Notes under the pieces: model-generated
Database searches by the model: none
What the model was told of the DNA's origin: nothing
Seen by the model: the letters and a program-made list of their open reading frames with translations, nothing else
Program-made: the position numbers and the translations under genes
Part shown: positions 17,655 through 28,124 of the stretch, one piece after another
Numbering within the stretch: the stretch's first letter is position 1
Layout of the letters: the number at the start of each line of letters is the position of its first letter
NCBI GenBank assembly: GCA_013112635.1
Contig: JABFGF010000002.1
Location: forward strand, 248,001-312,000
DNA length: 64,000 nt
Direction of reading: 5' to 3'
Source of the DNA: Calditrichota bacterium
GTDB taxonomy: Bacteria; Calditrichota; Calditrichia; Calditrichales; J004

Positions 17655-19121
17655 TTAAAACTCAAAGAAAATATTTGTATAAAAGCGAACCGGGTTATTT
17701 TTGATTGTTCCCGGTTTATATTTAAACTTCAAAGCAGTTTCTACAGAAAGCTGATCAAAATAAGGATTTAAACCTTTTATTACTGCGGCAGATTCTACTA
17801 ATCCATTTTTGCTAACAACAGCACGAACAATTATTTGACCTTTAGCCCCTCGCCCAAGAGTTGAATTAGAAATTTGAGGTGCAAATTTCTGTACAACCTC
17901 ACCTTTTTGTGTATCCAGAAAATACTCTAAAAATATTTGGTCGTAATTAACCTGTGGTGGCGCAGATTTGGTTTCAAGATTTTCTATCGGTTTTACGTCA
18001 TTACTCGCCAGCAATTCAGTATTATCAGTATTTGTATCTTCAACAACTTCATTCTCTTCGGGCTCAGCTATGGATTGCTGTTGAATCCTGTTTTGTGAAA
18101 TAGCTGGTGTTTGAGTAACCGGCTGAGATAAAGGTGGATTATTATTAACAGGATTTTGTACTTGTGCAGAATTTGAATTGTTATCCTGGGTAGTTTGTGT
18201 TTGCGCTAAAACTGGTTCAGGAGAAGGTTGGGAAATTTCTAAAAATTCTTCAATGTTAGATTTTTTAAATACCGGGAGAAAATCTATGGCGCCATATTTT
18301 GCTTCATCCTTAGCGTCATAAACACGCAATGCAATTTCCGATTGGTTCGTATTATCACCCCAGGAATTGTTTTCAGCTAAAAGCGGTAAGTTTGTGTGGT
18401 TATAAACATCATATTCACTATTTTCAAAAATACTATTTCTTCCCTGGTTCACCTTCTTTGAATCACGCAAGTTTCCCAAATTGGGCTGAGAAAGGCTAAA
18501 GGCAATTATCCCGATCTGGTTTGCCACAATAAGATTATCTGATAAAATTGGTTTTGCACCAAGATTTGTAATTACCCCGGCATAACCATTTTCAGAAATA
18601 ATATTCTTATTAATTTTAGGTTCTGCTTTAACTTCAACTAAAATTCCTGCATTATAATTAAGGCTCATCTGTGAATTTCGGATAACCGGATTGCTCTTTT
18701 TAACCGCTAAGCCGTTAAAAGCATATTCTACCAGACAGTTTTCAACAACAGAAATCTGTTTTGGGCTCATAATTCGGATACCGTACCAGTCTCCCATACG
18801 AGGATTAGCTGAAGCAGAGGAAAATGTAACCTTTGCATCCAGGCGGCCTTTAACTATCAAAATACCATAAACAATCAACTCAGACCGGGTTTTATCTTTA
18901 CCAGAACGTTGTTTGTCCATATTAGGCATGAAAGAAATATTTGAACCGGCATTGATAATTAGCCTGCCTGTTTTTGCAACAATCACATCGCCTTCAATAA
19001 CAATATTGCCAGACCAAGTAGCAGTTGTTTCAATAGTTAGGCCAGAAATCACCTTCTGTTGTGCAAATAAAGATTGGATTAAAAATAAAAAAGATATGTA
19101 AATAAGACGGGTTTTATTCAT
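17655..19121 (-). CDS. Exported beta-helix protein with C-terminal TonB domain
   Basis: A 488-residue protein with a signal peptide (residues 1-20, SLFAQ). Residues about 25-270 are short repeats rich in N, G, I and V with the pattern NxIxxN, as in right-handed parallel beta-helices (NosD/pectate-lyase type): VIRNSQM, INKNIISENGY, LSDNLIVANQ. Residues about 297-373 are Q/N/P/E-rich, likely a flexible linker. The last ~80 residues match TonB_C: GQIIVRAVVSKNG, GLNPYFDQ, ALKFKYKPG. Ordinary TonB has an N-terminal membrane anchor; here there is a cleavable-looking signal instead. Its job may be envelope-related binding. The gene follows the CheA gene in the same direction after 57 bp and may be co-transcribed. 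Confidence 0.78.
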   Translation of the reverse strand: MNKTRLIYISFLFLIQSLFAQQKVISGLTIETTATWSGNIVIEGDVIVAKTGRLIINAGSNISFMPNMDKQRSGKDKTRSELIVYGILIVKGRLDAKVTFSSASANPRMGDWYGIRIMSPKQISVVENCLVEYAFNGLAVKKSNPVIRNSQMSLNYNAGILVEVKAEPKINKNIISENGYAGVITNLGAKPILSDNLIVANQIGIIAFSLSQPNLGNLRDSKKVNQGRNSIFENSEYDVYNHTNLPLLAENNSWGDNTNQSEIALRVYDAKDEAKYGAIDFLPVFKKSNIEEFLEISQPSPEPVLAQTQTTQDNNSNSAQVQNPVNNNPPLSQPVTQTPAISQNRIQQQSIAEPEENEVVEDTNTDNTELLASNDVKPIENLETKSAPPQVNYDQIFLEYFLDTQKGEVVQKFAPQISNSTLGRGAKGQIIVRAVVSKNGLVESAAVIKGLNPYFDQLSVETALKFKYKPGTIKNNPVRFYTNIFFEF

Positions 19122-19178
19122 GATACTTATAACTTAGGGACGATATTTCAATTAAATAAATCATTCTCGATTTGTTCA

Positions 19179-22100
19179 TCATTGCCCGGTGCTGATAAAC
19201 TCTGACAATGAATGTAATAAATCTTTTTCTTTAAATGGTTTTACAATAAATGCGTTTGCGCCAAGTTCCTCTCCTGTTTGACGATGCTTCATACCTGCCC
19301 GGCCTGTGAGGATTATTATAGGAAGGCTATCATGTTTCTTTTCTTTCCGGATATTACTGATCAGATCAAAACCATGCATTTTCGGCATTTCCAAATCAGT
19401 AATCATAAGATCAACTTTTTCTGTTTTCATTTTCTCAAGGGCATCGGCACCATTAGTAGACTTTATCGTCAGAAATCCATTTCTCTCTAGTATAGAACCA
19501 ACAAAATTTCGAACACTATTTGAATCATCAACAATAAGTACTTTTGGTTTGCGTGATTTTATCGTTCGTTTCTTAACAGTTTTTGTTGGTGCTTTTGTAT
19601 CTTCTGCTTTTTCTTTCTTGGTTTCTTCTGCCTTTTTGGGTTTACGCTTTGTGCTTTTTGGAGCAGTAGTTTTCTTAGCTGGTTTTGTTTCTTTTTTAAC
19701 GGTCGTTTTCTTGGTTACCTGTCTTTCAGCTACCTTTCCAAAGTAATGCATTTCAATGGTTCTGATCACAAGGGCAAAATCGAGAATTAGTGCCACATCG
19801 CCATTGGCCAGAATTGTTCCACCGGAAATATAATCAACATTTTGCAGATGAGTTCCAAGTGATTTTATTACTACCTCCTGGCGGCCAACAAGTTCATCAA
19901 TTCCCAATGCCATGCTAATACCTGCATCATAAATGACAACCGCCATTTGCTGATTTCTTTCTGACTTATCTTTATCTTCACCAAACTTTAAGATATCGCC
20001 AAGATAAATGTATGGTAAAAGGCGTCCACGGACTCGAATGTATTTTTTGTCCTCATCCGTAATAATATCCGGGGTGTTAAATTCTATTGTTTCCTGAACT
20101 GCAATTACCGGAATAGCAATAGATTGCAAATCGACTTTAACCATTAAAGCTTGTGAAATAACCAGGGTTAACGGAACACGCAAACTAAAAGATGTTCCCG
20201 TTCCTGCCTCCGTTTTAATACGGATATTACCTTTTAACTTTTGGATTTGGTTAGAAACTGAATCAAGACCTATGCCCCGTCCCGATACATCTGTTGCTTC
20301 ATCGCGTGTAGAAAATCCTGCAACAAAAATATAATCAAGAATTTCTGCTTCGCTCATTTTATCAACAAGCTTTTTCTCAGACAATCCTTTCTCAACTATT
20401 TTTTTACGAACACTTTCTATATCAATTCCACGGCCATCATCGGTGATTTCTATTATTATTTGGTTCTTTTCCTGACGCGCTTTTAATAGTAAGGTACCGG
20501 ATTCAGATTTTTCACTTTTTGTTCTTTCCTGTGGTGTTTCCAAACCATGATCGATGGCATTGCGGATAATATGCAGAATTGGCTCGGCAAGTCCTTCAAC
20601 CATTGCCCTATCCATTTCCGTATTATTATCTTCAATAATCAGATTAACCTTCTTCTTCTGCTTTTGGGCCATATCCCTTACTGCGCGCGGATACCGGTTA
20701 AACAAATTATCTACAGGCACCATCCGTGTTTTCAACATATCGCTGTGCAGTAGTTTACTAATGCTGGCAAGCCGTCCAATATTTTGCTCAAATCCCTCAG
20801 ATAATTTATTTAAATCTCCGTGGATCATATTTACCGCACGAACCACATCTTTTATATTACCAGACATTTTACGGATCTGATCTTTCTTTTCAGAACTTAC
20901 ATTTTCACTATCCTGTTCTCCTAAAACGCCAAACTCAATTGCGTCTTCCAAAACATTTTCAGCACCATGGATTTGTTTCTTCTCGCCTTCAATATCGTTT
21001 AAAATATCTTTTAAAGAATGAAGGTGCGAGCCAAGCTGTGTTTGATTGATCATTAATTCCGAAGCCATATCAACCAGCTTGTCCATGTATTCTGTGCTTA
21101 TTTTTATAATATTATCTTCGGTACTTTTCTTTTTCTGAGGGGCATCAGAAACAGGAATTGGCTGCATATCGCTTTCAGGAGCTGTGCTGGTTGCTGCTTC
21201 AGCAAAATTTTGGAAAGCAAACATCCTGTTGTCGATTTCTGCAAGTCGTGTTGTAAATTGATCAACTTTTTCAGTTCCGTTCTTTTCGATTGAATCAACC
21301 ATATCTGTCGTCAAATCCAACGCAACAAAAGCCGTATTAATCATTTCATTTTTAATGGACGTTTCTTTTTGAGTGTATAAGCTAAAATAATCTTCCAGCT
21401 TATGTGCAAGATCGCCAATCAAATTATATTTTGATATATATGAGCTGCCTTTTAAAGTATGCATCCTTCGCAAAATATTAGAAAGGATCATTTCACTTTC
21501 AGGCATTTTTTCTAATTCAAGATAATCATCATTCAAACCGGCAGTTAATTCACGTGCTTCTTCAATGAAGATGGTCACCATGTTTTCCGGTAGTTCATCT
21601 TCCGAAGTTTCATCTTCGGTTACTTCTTCTTCCGTCCAATTATCAACTTCTAAGTCAAAAATTATTCCAGTGATCTTTTCAGCACCAAGTGATTCTCCCT
21701 CACTCAATTTTGTCAGTATGTTCACAGCTTCATCTATTTTTGCATGTAACTCCGGGCTGTGTGAAATTTCATCATTAATTATTGCCTCTGTTAATAATTC
21801 CAGTCCATCCGTGATCTGGGAAATCTCTCTAAAACCGAGCATTTTTGAAGCTGACTTTAACGAATGTGACGCATAACTCATTTTTTCAACTGCTTCTTCA
21901 TCATCCGGCTTATCCAATAATATTTTATTTGATTCGGAAATATTGGATAAAAATGTGGTTGATTCTTCACGGAAAATTTCCAGCAGCTCTTCATCTTCCT
22001 CAGCGCCTTCAGCAAATAGCGGTTTTTCCTCTACTTTTTGCTTACCTGCATCTTTATCTTTATCGATATTATCAAAACCAAACTGATCATCACCCGAAGT

Positions 22101-24668
22101 ACCGACATCTTCAATTGCTACATTGTCAAGTAAAGCTTCCAGCATTTCCATGGTTTCACTAAAATCAAACTCCGGATCTTCAATCAAGCTTTCAAGTGTT
22201 TCAACGCCTTTGGATAAAGAAGTATCTAAATCTTTGGGGATTGCAAACTCGCTTTTTCCAAATAATTCTGCTGCATCTTCTATTGCTGCGGCAAATTTGG
22301 AAATATCTTTAAAATTTAGAAAGTGGGCAGAAGAACGAATTGAGTGACAGGCATTTTCAATTTCGACCAGGGATTGTCTTTCTTTGCTATTTGAAAAAGC
22401 ATCCAGGTTTTCATGAATTATTTTTAAATGCTCTTTAGTATCCTCTCTGAACAATGCGAGGTCATCATCAACTTCTTCAATCTTTTCCGGTTTTTCTTCT
22501 TCAGCTTCTACAGCTTTTTCGGGTTTTGCTTCAGCTATCGTTTCCTCTTCAACCGCTGTTTCCTGCTCAACTTGCTGATTTTCACTAGGTTCACTTACAG
22601 TTTCTTCAGATGTGATATCGTAAAGTACTGCAAGGATATCGGTGCAATTGCCATTTTTGCCCTGATGTTGCATCCGTTCAAGAAAAAGATTAAATGCATT
22701 TTCAATTTCAGTTGCAATTTCTTCATCTAATGGTTTGTTTACTGATTTATCAACTTGTTCTTTTACAAAATCAACAAATGGTGAATAATTTGAATACCCC
22801 AAAACTGATAAATTATTGCCAAGCCCGGCCAAATAATTTTGAACAGGTTCAATGTTGGCTCCACTACTTAAAGTATTTTTTAATAGTTCTTTCTGTTTAG
22901 ACCATTCCTTTAATGCAGATTCCAGAAAAGCATCTACCGTCTGCTTGTCTTCTATTCCACTTAACGTTTCTTGCTCTGGGCCACTTAAATCATTAAGCGT
23001 GCTATTTAGTGAATCAAAATCTACTTTGGAAATTGGGGTTCCGGATAAAATATTCCAGACTGACTCCAGGGAATCAATTGTTTCAGCTGGAGTATCTTTC
23101 CCCGACTGAAGAATTGTATTATAAATCCCATTTAATGGATCAATGATTTTAGGCGCAAGTTGCTCATGAAAATGGGCACTATTATTTTGAACTAAATCCA
23201 GAGTTTGGCGAAGTGTTGTCTTATGATCGGTTGAGTCCAGGTTATTATGGCATTCAAAAATACCTTTAGAAATAGTTTTAAAAAAAGATTGTATTATTTT
23301 TTCAAAATCTTCTTTATCATCAATTCCAAAACTCGGTTCAATAGCCTCTTCAGTTTCAGGTTTTATTTCTGCCACTAACTCAGGTTCCGGAACAACCTCT
23401 TGCTTTGTACTTGTTTCTTCCTTGTCTAATGGTTTAAATGAATCACCCAGTTTTGAGATTTGTTTCTTGATCGCATCTACATTTTTTTGCCCATGGTCTT
23501 TATCAGCATAATTCTCCACAGACAATAAATCCGTGTAAATACCAGAAAGTATTTTAACACTTTTATCGGAAAGGCCATTTTCTGAAGTACATAAATCTGA
23601 GAACTGAGCAGAAAGAAGTTGAGCTATATATTCCAAACCACTATAGCCATGGATCATACTAACTTCTTTAAGCGCTTTGAATTTTTTAACCAAATACTGA
23701 ATATTTTTCTTGCTGTTTAAATCTTGTAAATCTTTTTCAAGATATGGTTTTAAGTCATTATAGTTTTCTTCAACTTCCGATTTAAAATACTGAACAAGAA
23801 GTGAATCTAAATCAGACTTTTTATCTGCTGGTTTATCTTTAGCAACAATCTTTTCTTCTTCCTGTTTTTCAATGATAACAGGCAATATTTCACCGGAATT
23901 TAATATGCTTTCAAATTCTTCTTTTTCGTTTTTTCTAAAATCACTCACAAGTGATTCCAGGACTGCAGCATTAGAATCAATATTTTTGTAGAGGATTGAA
24001 GCAGGGTTAGTTTCTGTTGGTAAAATTGACTGAAGCGATTCGCCGATTTTTTTTATTGCAGGTGAATAGTCTTCTTCAATTTTTGTAAGGTTAACAAGCA
24101 GGCCACATACTTTAGTTTTATCTTTTCCTGTCTCACCCGAATCTGTAAGTTGGCCTACCTTATCCAGTAATTCTGTTAAATAAAATTCATTAAATGATAA
24201 TTCTGGTTGTGGCTCTTCTTCTTGAGCATCCGCCTTTGGTTTACTCATCTCTTCAAATTCATCAAGCTGCTTTTCTTTTTCTTCTTCACCAAATTTGTTC
24301 TCATAAGAGTCTACAACTAGCTGAAGGGTTTTAACACATTCATCATCTTCAACCATTAATGAGTATAGATTAAGAAAATCTTCTGCCAGATCAGGGAGTG
24401 TGTTGTAAACAACTTTAGCGCCATAATCATTTGCCCGTTCGACCATATCAAATAAGAAAATAGCTAAATCATTGGTTTGTTGATATTTTGCTAATTTTTC
24501 AAGTCCTTCAACAATGGTATCTTCTTTTACAAGATAGGTACTGATTTTCTTCAATAACTTAAAATGGGAATCTGCTATTTTCCCTTCAATCTTACTCAAA
24601 GTAATATTAAGAAATTCAGTTAAATAAAAAAGATTGAAAGAGATGGCTTCCGTAGAAGTTATATCCAT
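19179..24668 (-). CDS. Large CheA-type hybrid histidine kinase with several Hpt domains and a receiver
   Basis: An 1829-residue cytoplasmic kinase of the ChpA/PilL type. The N-terminal ~750 residues are acidic and helical, with degenerate Hpt-like bundles lacking the histidine. Three recognisable Hpt domains follow, with phospho-histidines H775 (HSIRSS), H935 (HSLKSAS) and H1070 (HTLKGSS). Then come the CheA dimerisation helix pair, the ATPase core (RNAIDHGLE, DDGRGID, GRGIGLD), a CheW-like coupling domain, a Lys/Thr-rich linker at about 1643-1703, and a receiver with D1758. The frame opens at a TTG (24680), but ATG 24668 has GGAG at 6-nt spacing. It lies 15 bp after the chemoreceptor gene. 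It probably controls surface motility or type IV pili rather than flagella; that is inference. Confidence 0.93.
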   Translation of the reverse strand: MDITSTEAISFNLFYLTEFLNITLSKIEGKIADSHFKLLKKISTYLVKEDTIVEGLEKLAKYQQTNDLAIFLFDMVERANDYGAKVVYNTLPDLAEDFLNLYSLMVEDDECVKTLQLVVDSYENKFGEEEKEKQLDEFEEMSKPKADAQEEEPQPELSFNEFYLTELLDKVGQLTDSGETGKDKTKVCGLLVNLTKIEEDYSPAIKKIGESLQSILPTETNPASILYKNIDSNAAVLESLVSDFRKNEKEEFESILNSGEILPVIIEKQEEEKIVAKDKPADKKSDLDSLLVQYFKSEVEENYNDLKPYLEKDLQDLNSKKNIQYLVKKFKALKEVSMIHGYSGLEYIAQLLSAQFSDLCTSENGLSDKSVKILSGIYTDLLSVENYADKDHGQKNVDAIKKQISKLGDSFKPLDKEETSTKQEVVPEPELVAEIKPETEEAIEPSFGIDDKEDFEKIIQSFFKTISKGIFECHNNLDSTDHKTTLRQTLDLVQNNSAHFHEQLAPKIIDPLNGIYNTILQSGKDTPAETIDSLESVWNILSGTPISKVDFDSLNSTLNDLSGPEQETLSGIEDKQTVDAFLESALKEWSKQKELLKNTLSSGANIEPVQNYLAGLGNNLSVLGYSNYSPFVDFVKEQVDKSVNKPLDEEIATEIENAFNLFLERMQHQGKNGNCTDILAVLYDITSEETVSEPSENQQVEQETAVEEETIAEAKPEKAVEAEEEKPEKIEEVDDDLALFREDTKEHLKIIHENLDAFSNSKERQSLVEIENACHSIRSSAHFLNFKDISKFAAAIEDAAELFGKSEFAIPKDLDTSLSKGVETLESLIEDPEFDFSETMEMLEALLDNVAIEDVGTSGDDQFGFDNIDKDKDAGKQKVEEKPLFAEGAEEDEELLEIFREESTTFLSNISESNKILLDKPDDEEAVEKMSYASHSLKSASKMLGFREISQITDGLELLTEAIINDEISHSPELHAKIDEAVNILTKLSEGESLGAEKITGIIFDLEVDNWTEEEVTEDETSEDELPENMVTIFIEEARELTAGLNDDYLELEKMPESEMILSNILRRMHTLKGSSYISKYNLIGDLAHKLEDYFSLYTQKETSIKNEMINTAFVALDLTTDMVDSIEKNGTEKVDQFTTRLAEIDNRMFAFQNFAEAATSTAPESDMQPIPVSDAPQKKKSTEDNIIKISTEYMDKLVDMASELMINQTQLGSHLHSLKDILNDIEGEKKQIHGAENVLEDAIEFGVLGEQDSENVSSEKKDQIRKMSGNIKDVVRAVNMIHGDLNKLSEGFEQNIGRLASISKLLHSDMLKTRMVPVDNLFNRYPRAVRDMAQKQKKKVNLIIEDNNTEMDRAMVEGLAEPILHIIRNAIDHGLETPQERTKSEKSESGTLLLKARQEKNQIIIEITDDGRGIDIESVRKKIVEKGLSEKKLVDKMSEAEILDYIFVAGFSTRDEATDVSGRGIGLDSVSNQIQKLKGNIRIKTEAGTGTSFSLRVPLTLVISQALMVKVDLQSIAIPVIAVQETIEFNTPDIITDEDKKYIRVRGRLLPYIYLGDILKFGEDKDKSERNQQMAVVIYDAGISMALGIDELVGRQEVVIKSLGTHLQNVDYISGGTILANGDVALILDFALVIRTIEMHYFGKVAERQVTKKTTVKKETKPAKKTTAPKSTKRKPKKAEETKKEKAEDTKAPTKTVKKRTIKSRKPKVLIVDDSNSVRNFVGSILERNGFLTIKSTNGADALEKMKTEKVDLMITDLEMPKMHGFDLISNIRKEKKHDSLPIIILTGRAGMKHRQTGEELGANAFIVKPFKEKDLLHSLSEFISTGQ

Positions 24669-24683
24669 TTTATGCTCCAATTA

Positions 24684-26474
24684 TCATTCAGTCAATCTAA
24701 ATTTTTCTACAGCACGGTTTAGATTTTTGGACAAGTATTCCAATGATGATGCTGAGTCTTTTGACTGTTTCGCACTATCTGCCGTCTCTTTTGCGATCCC
24801 GGCAATTCGTTCTAAAGCAGAAACAATATCCGAACTTATTTTTGTTTGCTCTTCAGTTGCATTAGAAATATCAACTGTTGAATGGGTTGAAATTTCAACA
24901 CTTTGAATAACGTCATCAAAGGTGTCGCCAGCGTCATCAACCAGCTTAGCACCTTCGGCTACTTCAACTTCTCCCTTTTCAATTGCGGTAAGTGTCTCTG
25001 CAGTGCTGGTATTTATATCTTCAATTAACTGGGAAATTTCATCCGCTGATTTGCTTGACCTTTCAGATAGATTTCTAATCTCATCAGCAACAACCGTAAA
25101 TCCACGTCCTGCTTCACCTGCCCTTGCAGCCTCAATTGAAGCATTCAACGCAAGTAAATTCGTACGGCTCGCAATTTCTGAAATAAAGTCAGTAATTTCA
25201 CTAATTCTAATTGAATTGTCACTTAAAATTTTCATCTGCCGCACAACTTCACGTACAGAATTTCTAATTTTTTGCATTCCATCAGTGGATTTTTGTACAA
25301 TTTTGCCACCACTCTCAGCAACTTCTTTTGCTTGCTTAGCTGCCTGAGATGCGCGTTGTGCATTCTGGTTTGTATTAAAAATCAAATCGGCCAAACCTCT
25401 TGCCAACCCACTAATAGTTTCTGTTTGCGATGCCTGGGAAACGGCTCCATCGGCCATTGTATCTGTGTTTTTTGAAATATCCTGGGTTGTGGTTGCTACC
25501 TGATCTGATGCATTTTTAACATCTTTGATAAGCTCGCTCAAATCACTAATCATTATATTAAAAGAATCAGACAAGGCCCCTAATGCATCGGCAGTTACTT
25601 CAGCCTTTTGGGTAAAGTCACCATCCGCTGCAGAAGAAACAATTTTTAATAATTCTTTAATTTGCTTTTGAATCTTCTCCTTTTCTTCTTCAGATTCTTT
25701 TGTATCTTTAAGATTAGTCTCAATATCTTTTAAATAAGGATGGAGCTCAGACAAATAGATATTTTTCTTATCCATGAAAGAAACATTTTCATCTTGCTTT
25801 ATTCTGCTAAGATTCAGTTCAATTTCACTTATCCCCTGTTTAATGTTTGTTGATTCAATAATCAGAACAATTAAAGAAATCAAAAATAGGATTACTGACA
25901 CAAGAAGGGGCATGGTAAAAAAGTCCAAAAAACTTGATTCCATTTTGTTATAGCTTTTTGATAGCACCAAAACATACGTCTTCGAGTTATTTAGCGGGGC
26001 AAAAGCATAAAGAACAGTATTTGTTTCATTTTCCTGTTTATCAATTTTGGATTGTAATTTCTTTTCAGCAAAGGCTTTTGTCAATTCCGGATGTGAATCA
26101 AAATCTTCTCCGATGTGATTTGCTTCATCATCCTTCATTATCACTTTATTTACAGGGCTGTCTTTTTTTACCAAGGTGATTTGAACTGATGGATCGTTTA
26201 TTGAGTTCTTTAGCATTTTAACCTGCAAGGCTACTTTTTCATACCATGAAGACGATTTATAGTCGCTCGCTTTTTCTATTAAAGAAACGTCATCCTCACT
26301 AATCAAAGACGAAGCTGTTTTGGATATATTCTCGAGTTGAACCAGTTCATTGTTTAAACTTGACTCGACATCATATTCCCGTTGCATATAAGCCCAAAAA
26401 ACTACAATCAACAATAAAGCAGGAAGCATTTTTTTGAGATAATTTTTAAAAAATATAATTCCGGTTTTACCCAT
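24684..26474 (-). CDS. Methyl-accepting chemotaxis protein
   Basis: A 596-residue chemoreceptor. Helix 1 near residues 13-32, a periplasmic sensing domain of about 140 residues, helix 2 near 185-205, a HAMP-like segment at about 281-330 ([10 protein letters not shown]), then the long signalling coiled coil with the conserved hairpin [27 protein letters not shown] and [11 protein letters not shown] that contacts CheA and CheW. The ATG shares one base with the cheW stop (TAATG), so the two are translationally coupled. The ligand of the sensing domain is unknown. Confidence 0.95.
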   Translation of the reverse strand: MGKTGIIFFKNYLKKMLPALLLIVVFWAYMQREYDVESSLNNELVQLENISKTASSLISEDDVSLIEKASDYKSSSWYEKVALQVKMLKNSINDPSVQITLVKKDSPVNKVIMKDDEANHIGEDFDSHPELTKAFAEKKLQSKIDKQENETNTVLYAFAPLNNSKTYVLVLSKSYNKMESSFLDFFTMPLLVSVILFLISLIVLIIESTNIKQGISEIELNLSRIKQDENVSFMDKKNIYLSELHPYLKDIETNLKDTKESEEEKEKIQKQIKELLKIVSSAADGDFTQKAEVTADALGALSDSFNIMISDLSELIKDVKNASDQVATTTQDISKNTDTMADGAVSQASQTETISGLARGLADLIFNTNQNAQRASQAAKQAKEVAESGGKIVQKSTDGMQKIRNSVREVVRQMKILSDNSIRISEITDFISEIASRTNLLALNASIEAARAGEAGRGFTVVADEIRNLSERSSKSADEISQLIEDINTSTAETLTAIEKGEVEVAEGAKLVDDAGDTFDDVIQSVEISTHSTVDISNATEEQTKISSDIVSALERIAGIAKETADSAKQSKDSASSLEYLSKNLNRAVEKFRLTE

Positions 26475-26950
26475 TATACCCCCAACGAATAGCTGTAGCT
26501 TACAATTTCTTTCGCGTTAAATAGAGTTTCCAAATCAAGTAAAAATATTTTGCCTAATTTTTTATGACTGTAATAACCATTACAATATTGAATTAAACTG
26601 AGCGGCATATCCCTTGTTGGAATCTGGATCTTATTTCCATCTATGGAAAATACATCTAAAACCTTCTCTACAACAATACCTAATTTTGTTTCGTTAAAAT
26701 CAACAATTACAACAAAATCCTCATCATTTATATCCTCAATCGGGAGATTTAAGAAACCTCTGATATCAATCACAGATTGGATTTGCCCCCGAAGGTTAAA
26801 AACCCCTAATACACTATGATGCACATTGGGAATTTTTGTTATAAGAGGTAAACTCAGTACTTCCTGAACAAATTTAACTTCTACACCAAAATACTGTCCG
26901 GATATACAAAGAATAGAATACCGAAACTCTGCGCTAGATATATTTTTCAC
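26474..26950 (-). CDS. cheW: CheW-like chemotaxis coupling protein
   Basis: A 158-residue CheW domain protein. [34 protein letters not shown] and SVIDIRGFL are the typical first half; [11 protein letters not shown] follows. It links the chemoreceptor to the CheA kinase. The GTG start at 26950 lacks an obvious ribosome binding site, so a little uncertainty remains. It lies between the receiver protein gene (26 bp) and the chemoreceptor gene (1-bp overlap). Confidence 0.9.
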   Translation of the reverse strand: MKNISSAEFRYSILCISGQYFGVEVKFVQEVLSLPLITKIPNVHHSVLGVFNLRGQIQSVIDIRGFLNLPIEDINDEDFVVIVDFNETKLGIVVEKVLDVFSIDGNKIQIPTRDMPLSLIQYCNGYYSHKKLGKIFLLDLETLFNAKEIVSYSYSLGV

Positions 26951-26976
26951 GTTAATTTAATAAAATGAGCTTGTAA

Positions 26977-28110
26977 TTAGATCAGTTTTTTAATTTTTTC
27001 AACAAGATCGTCGTCTTTAAATGGTTTTGGCAAAAATTCTTCCGCGCCTTCATTCTTTGCAGTTTCAATCATTTGAGGCGAATCTTTACCTGACAACATT
27101 ATTACAGGAATCCCTTTTGATGCTTTGATCGTTTTTAAGATTTCAATTCCATTTATATCCGGCAGCATCATATCCAAAATTACCAAATCAGGATTTGTTT
27201 GGTCCATCACATCTAAACCTTCTTTGCCACTTACTGCAGTTTCAATACTAAACTCTTCTTCTTCCAAAGCAATTTCAACCATTTTTCTAATTACAAGGCT
27301 GTCATCAATAACAAGTATTTTCTTGAATCCAGTTTTATCAACTGTTTCTTCCGGAGCTTTTTCAGCTGGAGGAGCCTCATCAACTTTTTCTGCTTTTTCA
27401 TCACCTGTTAAATTAAAATTGAACTCCATTTCATCAGAAATATCATCACCTTCATCACCTTCCGGGATATTTATTTCTATTTTTTCTTCCTTAGTTTCAA
27501 TTTCAGGTTCTTCAGCAAGAATTTCTGGTTCTTCTGGTGCCTGTTCTACAACCTCTTCAGAAACAGGTTGTTCAGTCTCCGCTAATAATTCATCAAGAGC
27601 CTCATCAGCATTTTGAAGTTCCTCTTCTTCAATAACCGGAATCAATTCTTCCTCTGACGGTTCTTCAGCCGGCTCATTTTTTAACTCTTCTGGTTCTTCG
27701 CTTTCAACAACTTCTTCAATGCTTTCTTCTTCCTGAAGTAGCTCTTCAAGTGTTTCATCCTGTCCTGGTTCTTCAACAACTGGCTCGCTGACTTCTTCTG
27801 CCACCGGCTTTTCTTCTTCAACTTCTTCAATTACTTGTTCAGTTGCCTCTTCAATTTCTGGGCTGGGTAGATCAGTAACCGTTTCTTCAGTTGTTCCTTC
27901 AGATGTTTCTTCAATTGAAACCAAACCATTTTGAATTAATAGTTGCATAGAATTTGAAACTGATTCTTCATCTGTTTCGAGAAGTCCAGCAATTTCCTGG
28001 GCATCAGAATTTTTATTAACTAAAAATAAAATCTTCCACGCCAGATACGGTAATTTTACTGACCGAATAAGTTCATCCAGGTTTTCAACACGATTATACA
28101 GATTTTTCAC
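26977..28110 (-). CDS. Response regulator with winged-helix-like N-terminus and acidic linker
   Basis: A 377-residue protein. Residues 1-70 look like a small winged-helix domain (AQEIAGLLETDEESVSNSMQ). Residues about 70-255 are a low-complexity segment dominated by Glu, with Pro, Val and Ala, and probably disordered. The C-terminus is a complete receiver: IDDS, phospho-acceptor D313 in VILDMMLP, the SG of MLSGK and Lys-Pro in FLPKPFK. It could be the output regulator of the chemosensory operon or an adaptor. GTG start at 28110 with AAGGA upstream; the preceding ParA gene ends 14 bp before. Confidence 0.85.
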   Translation of the reverse strand: MKNLYNRVENLDELIRSVKLPYLAWKILFLVNKNSDAQEIAGLLETDEESVSNSMQLLIQNGLVSIEETSEGTTEETVTDLPSPEIEEATEQVIEEVEEEKPVAEEVSEPVVEEPGQDETLEELLQEEESIEEVVESEEPEELKNEPAEEPSEEELIPVIEEEELQNADEALDELLAETEQPVSEEVVEQAPEEPEILAEEPEIETKEEKIEINIPEGDEGDDISDEMEFNFNLTGDEKAEKVDEAPPAEKAPEETVDKTGFKKILVIDDSLVIRKMVEIALEEEEFSIETAVSGKEGLDVMDQTNPDLVILDMMLPDINGIEILKTIKASKGIPVIMLSGKDSPQMIETAKNEGAEEFLPKPFKDDDLVEKIKKLI

Positions 28111-28124
28111 GTCTGAATCCTTTC

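Noticed and set aside
27125-27616. 163-residue serine-rich frame on the plus strand
   Set aside because: It is the antisense of the glutamate-rich linker of the receiver protein; GAA/GAG codons read backwards give Ser and Phe. No ribosome binding site.
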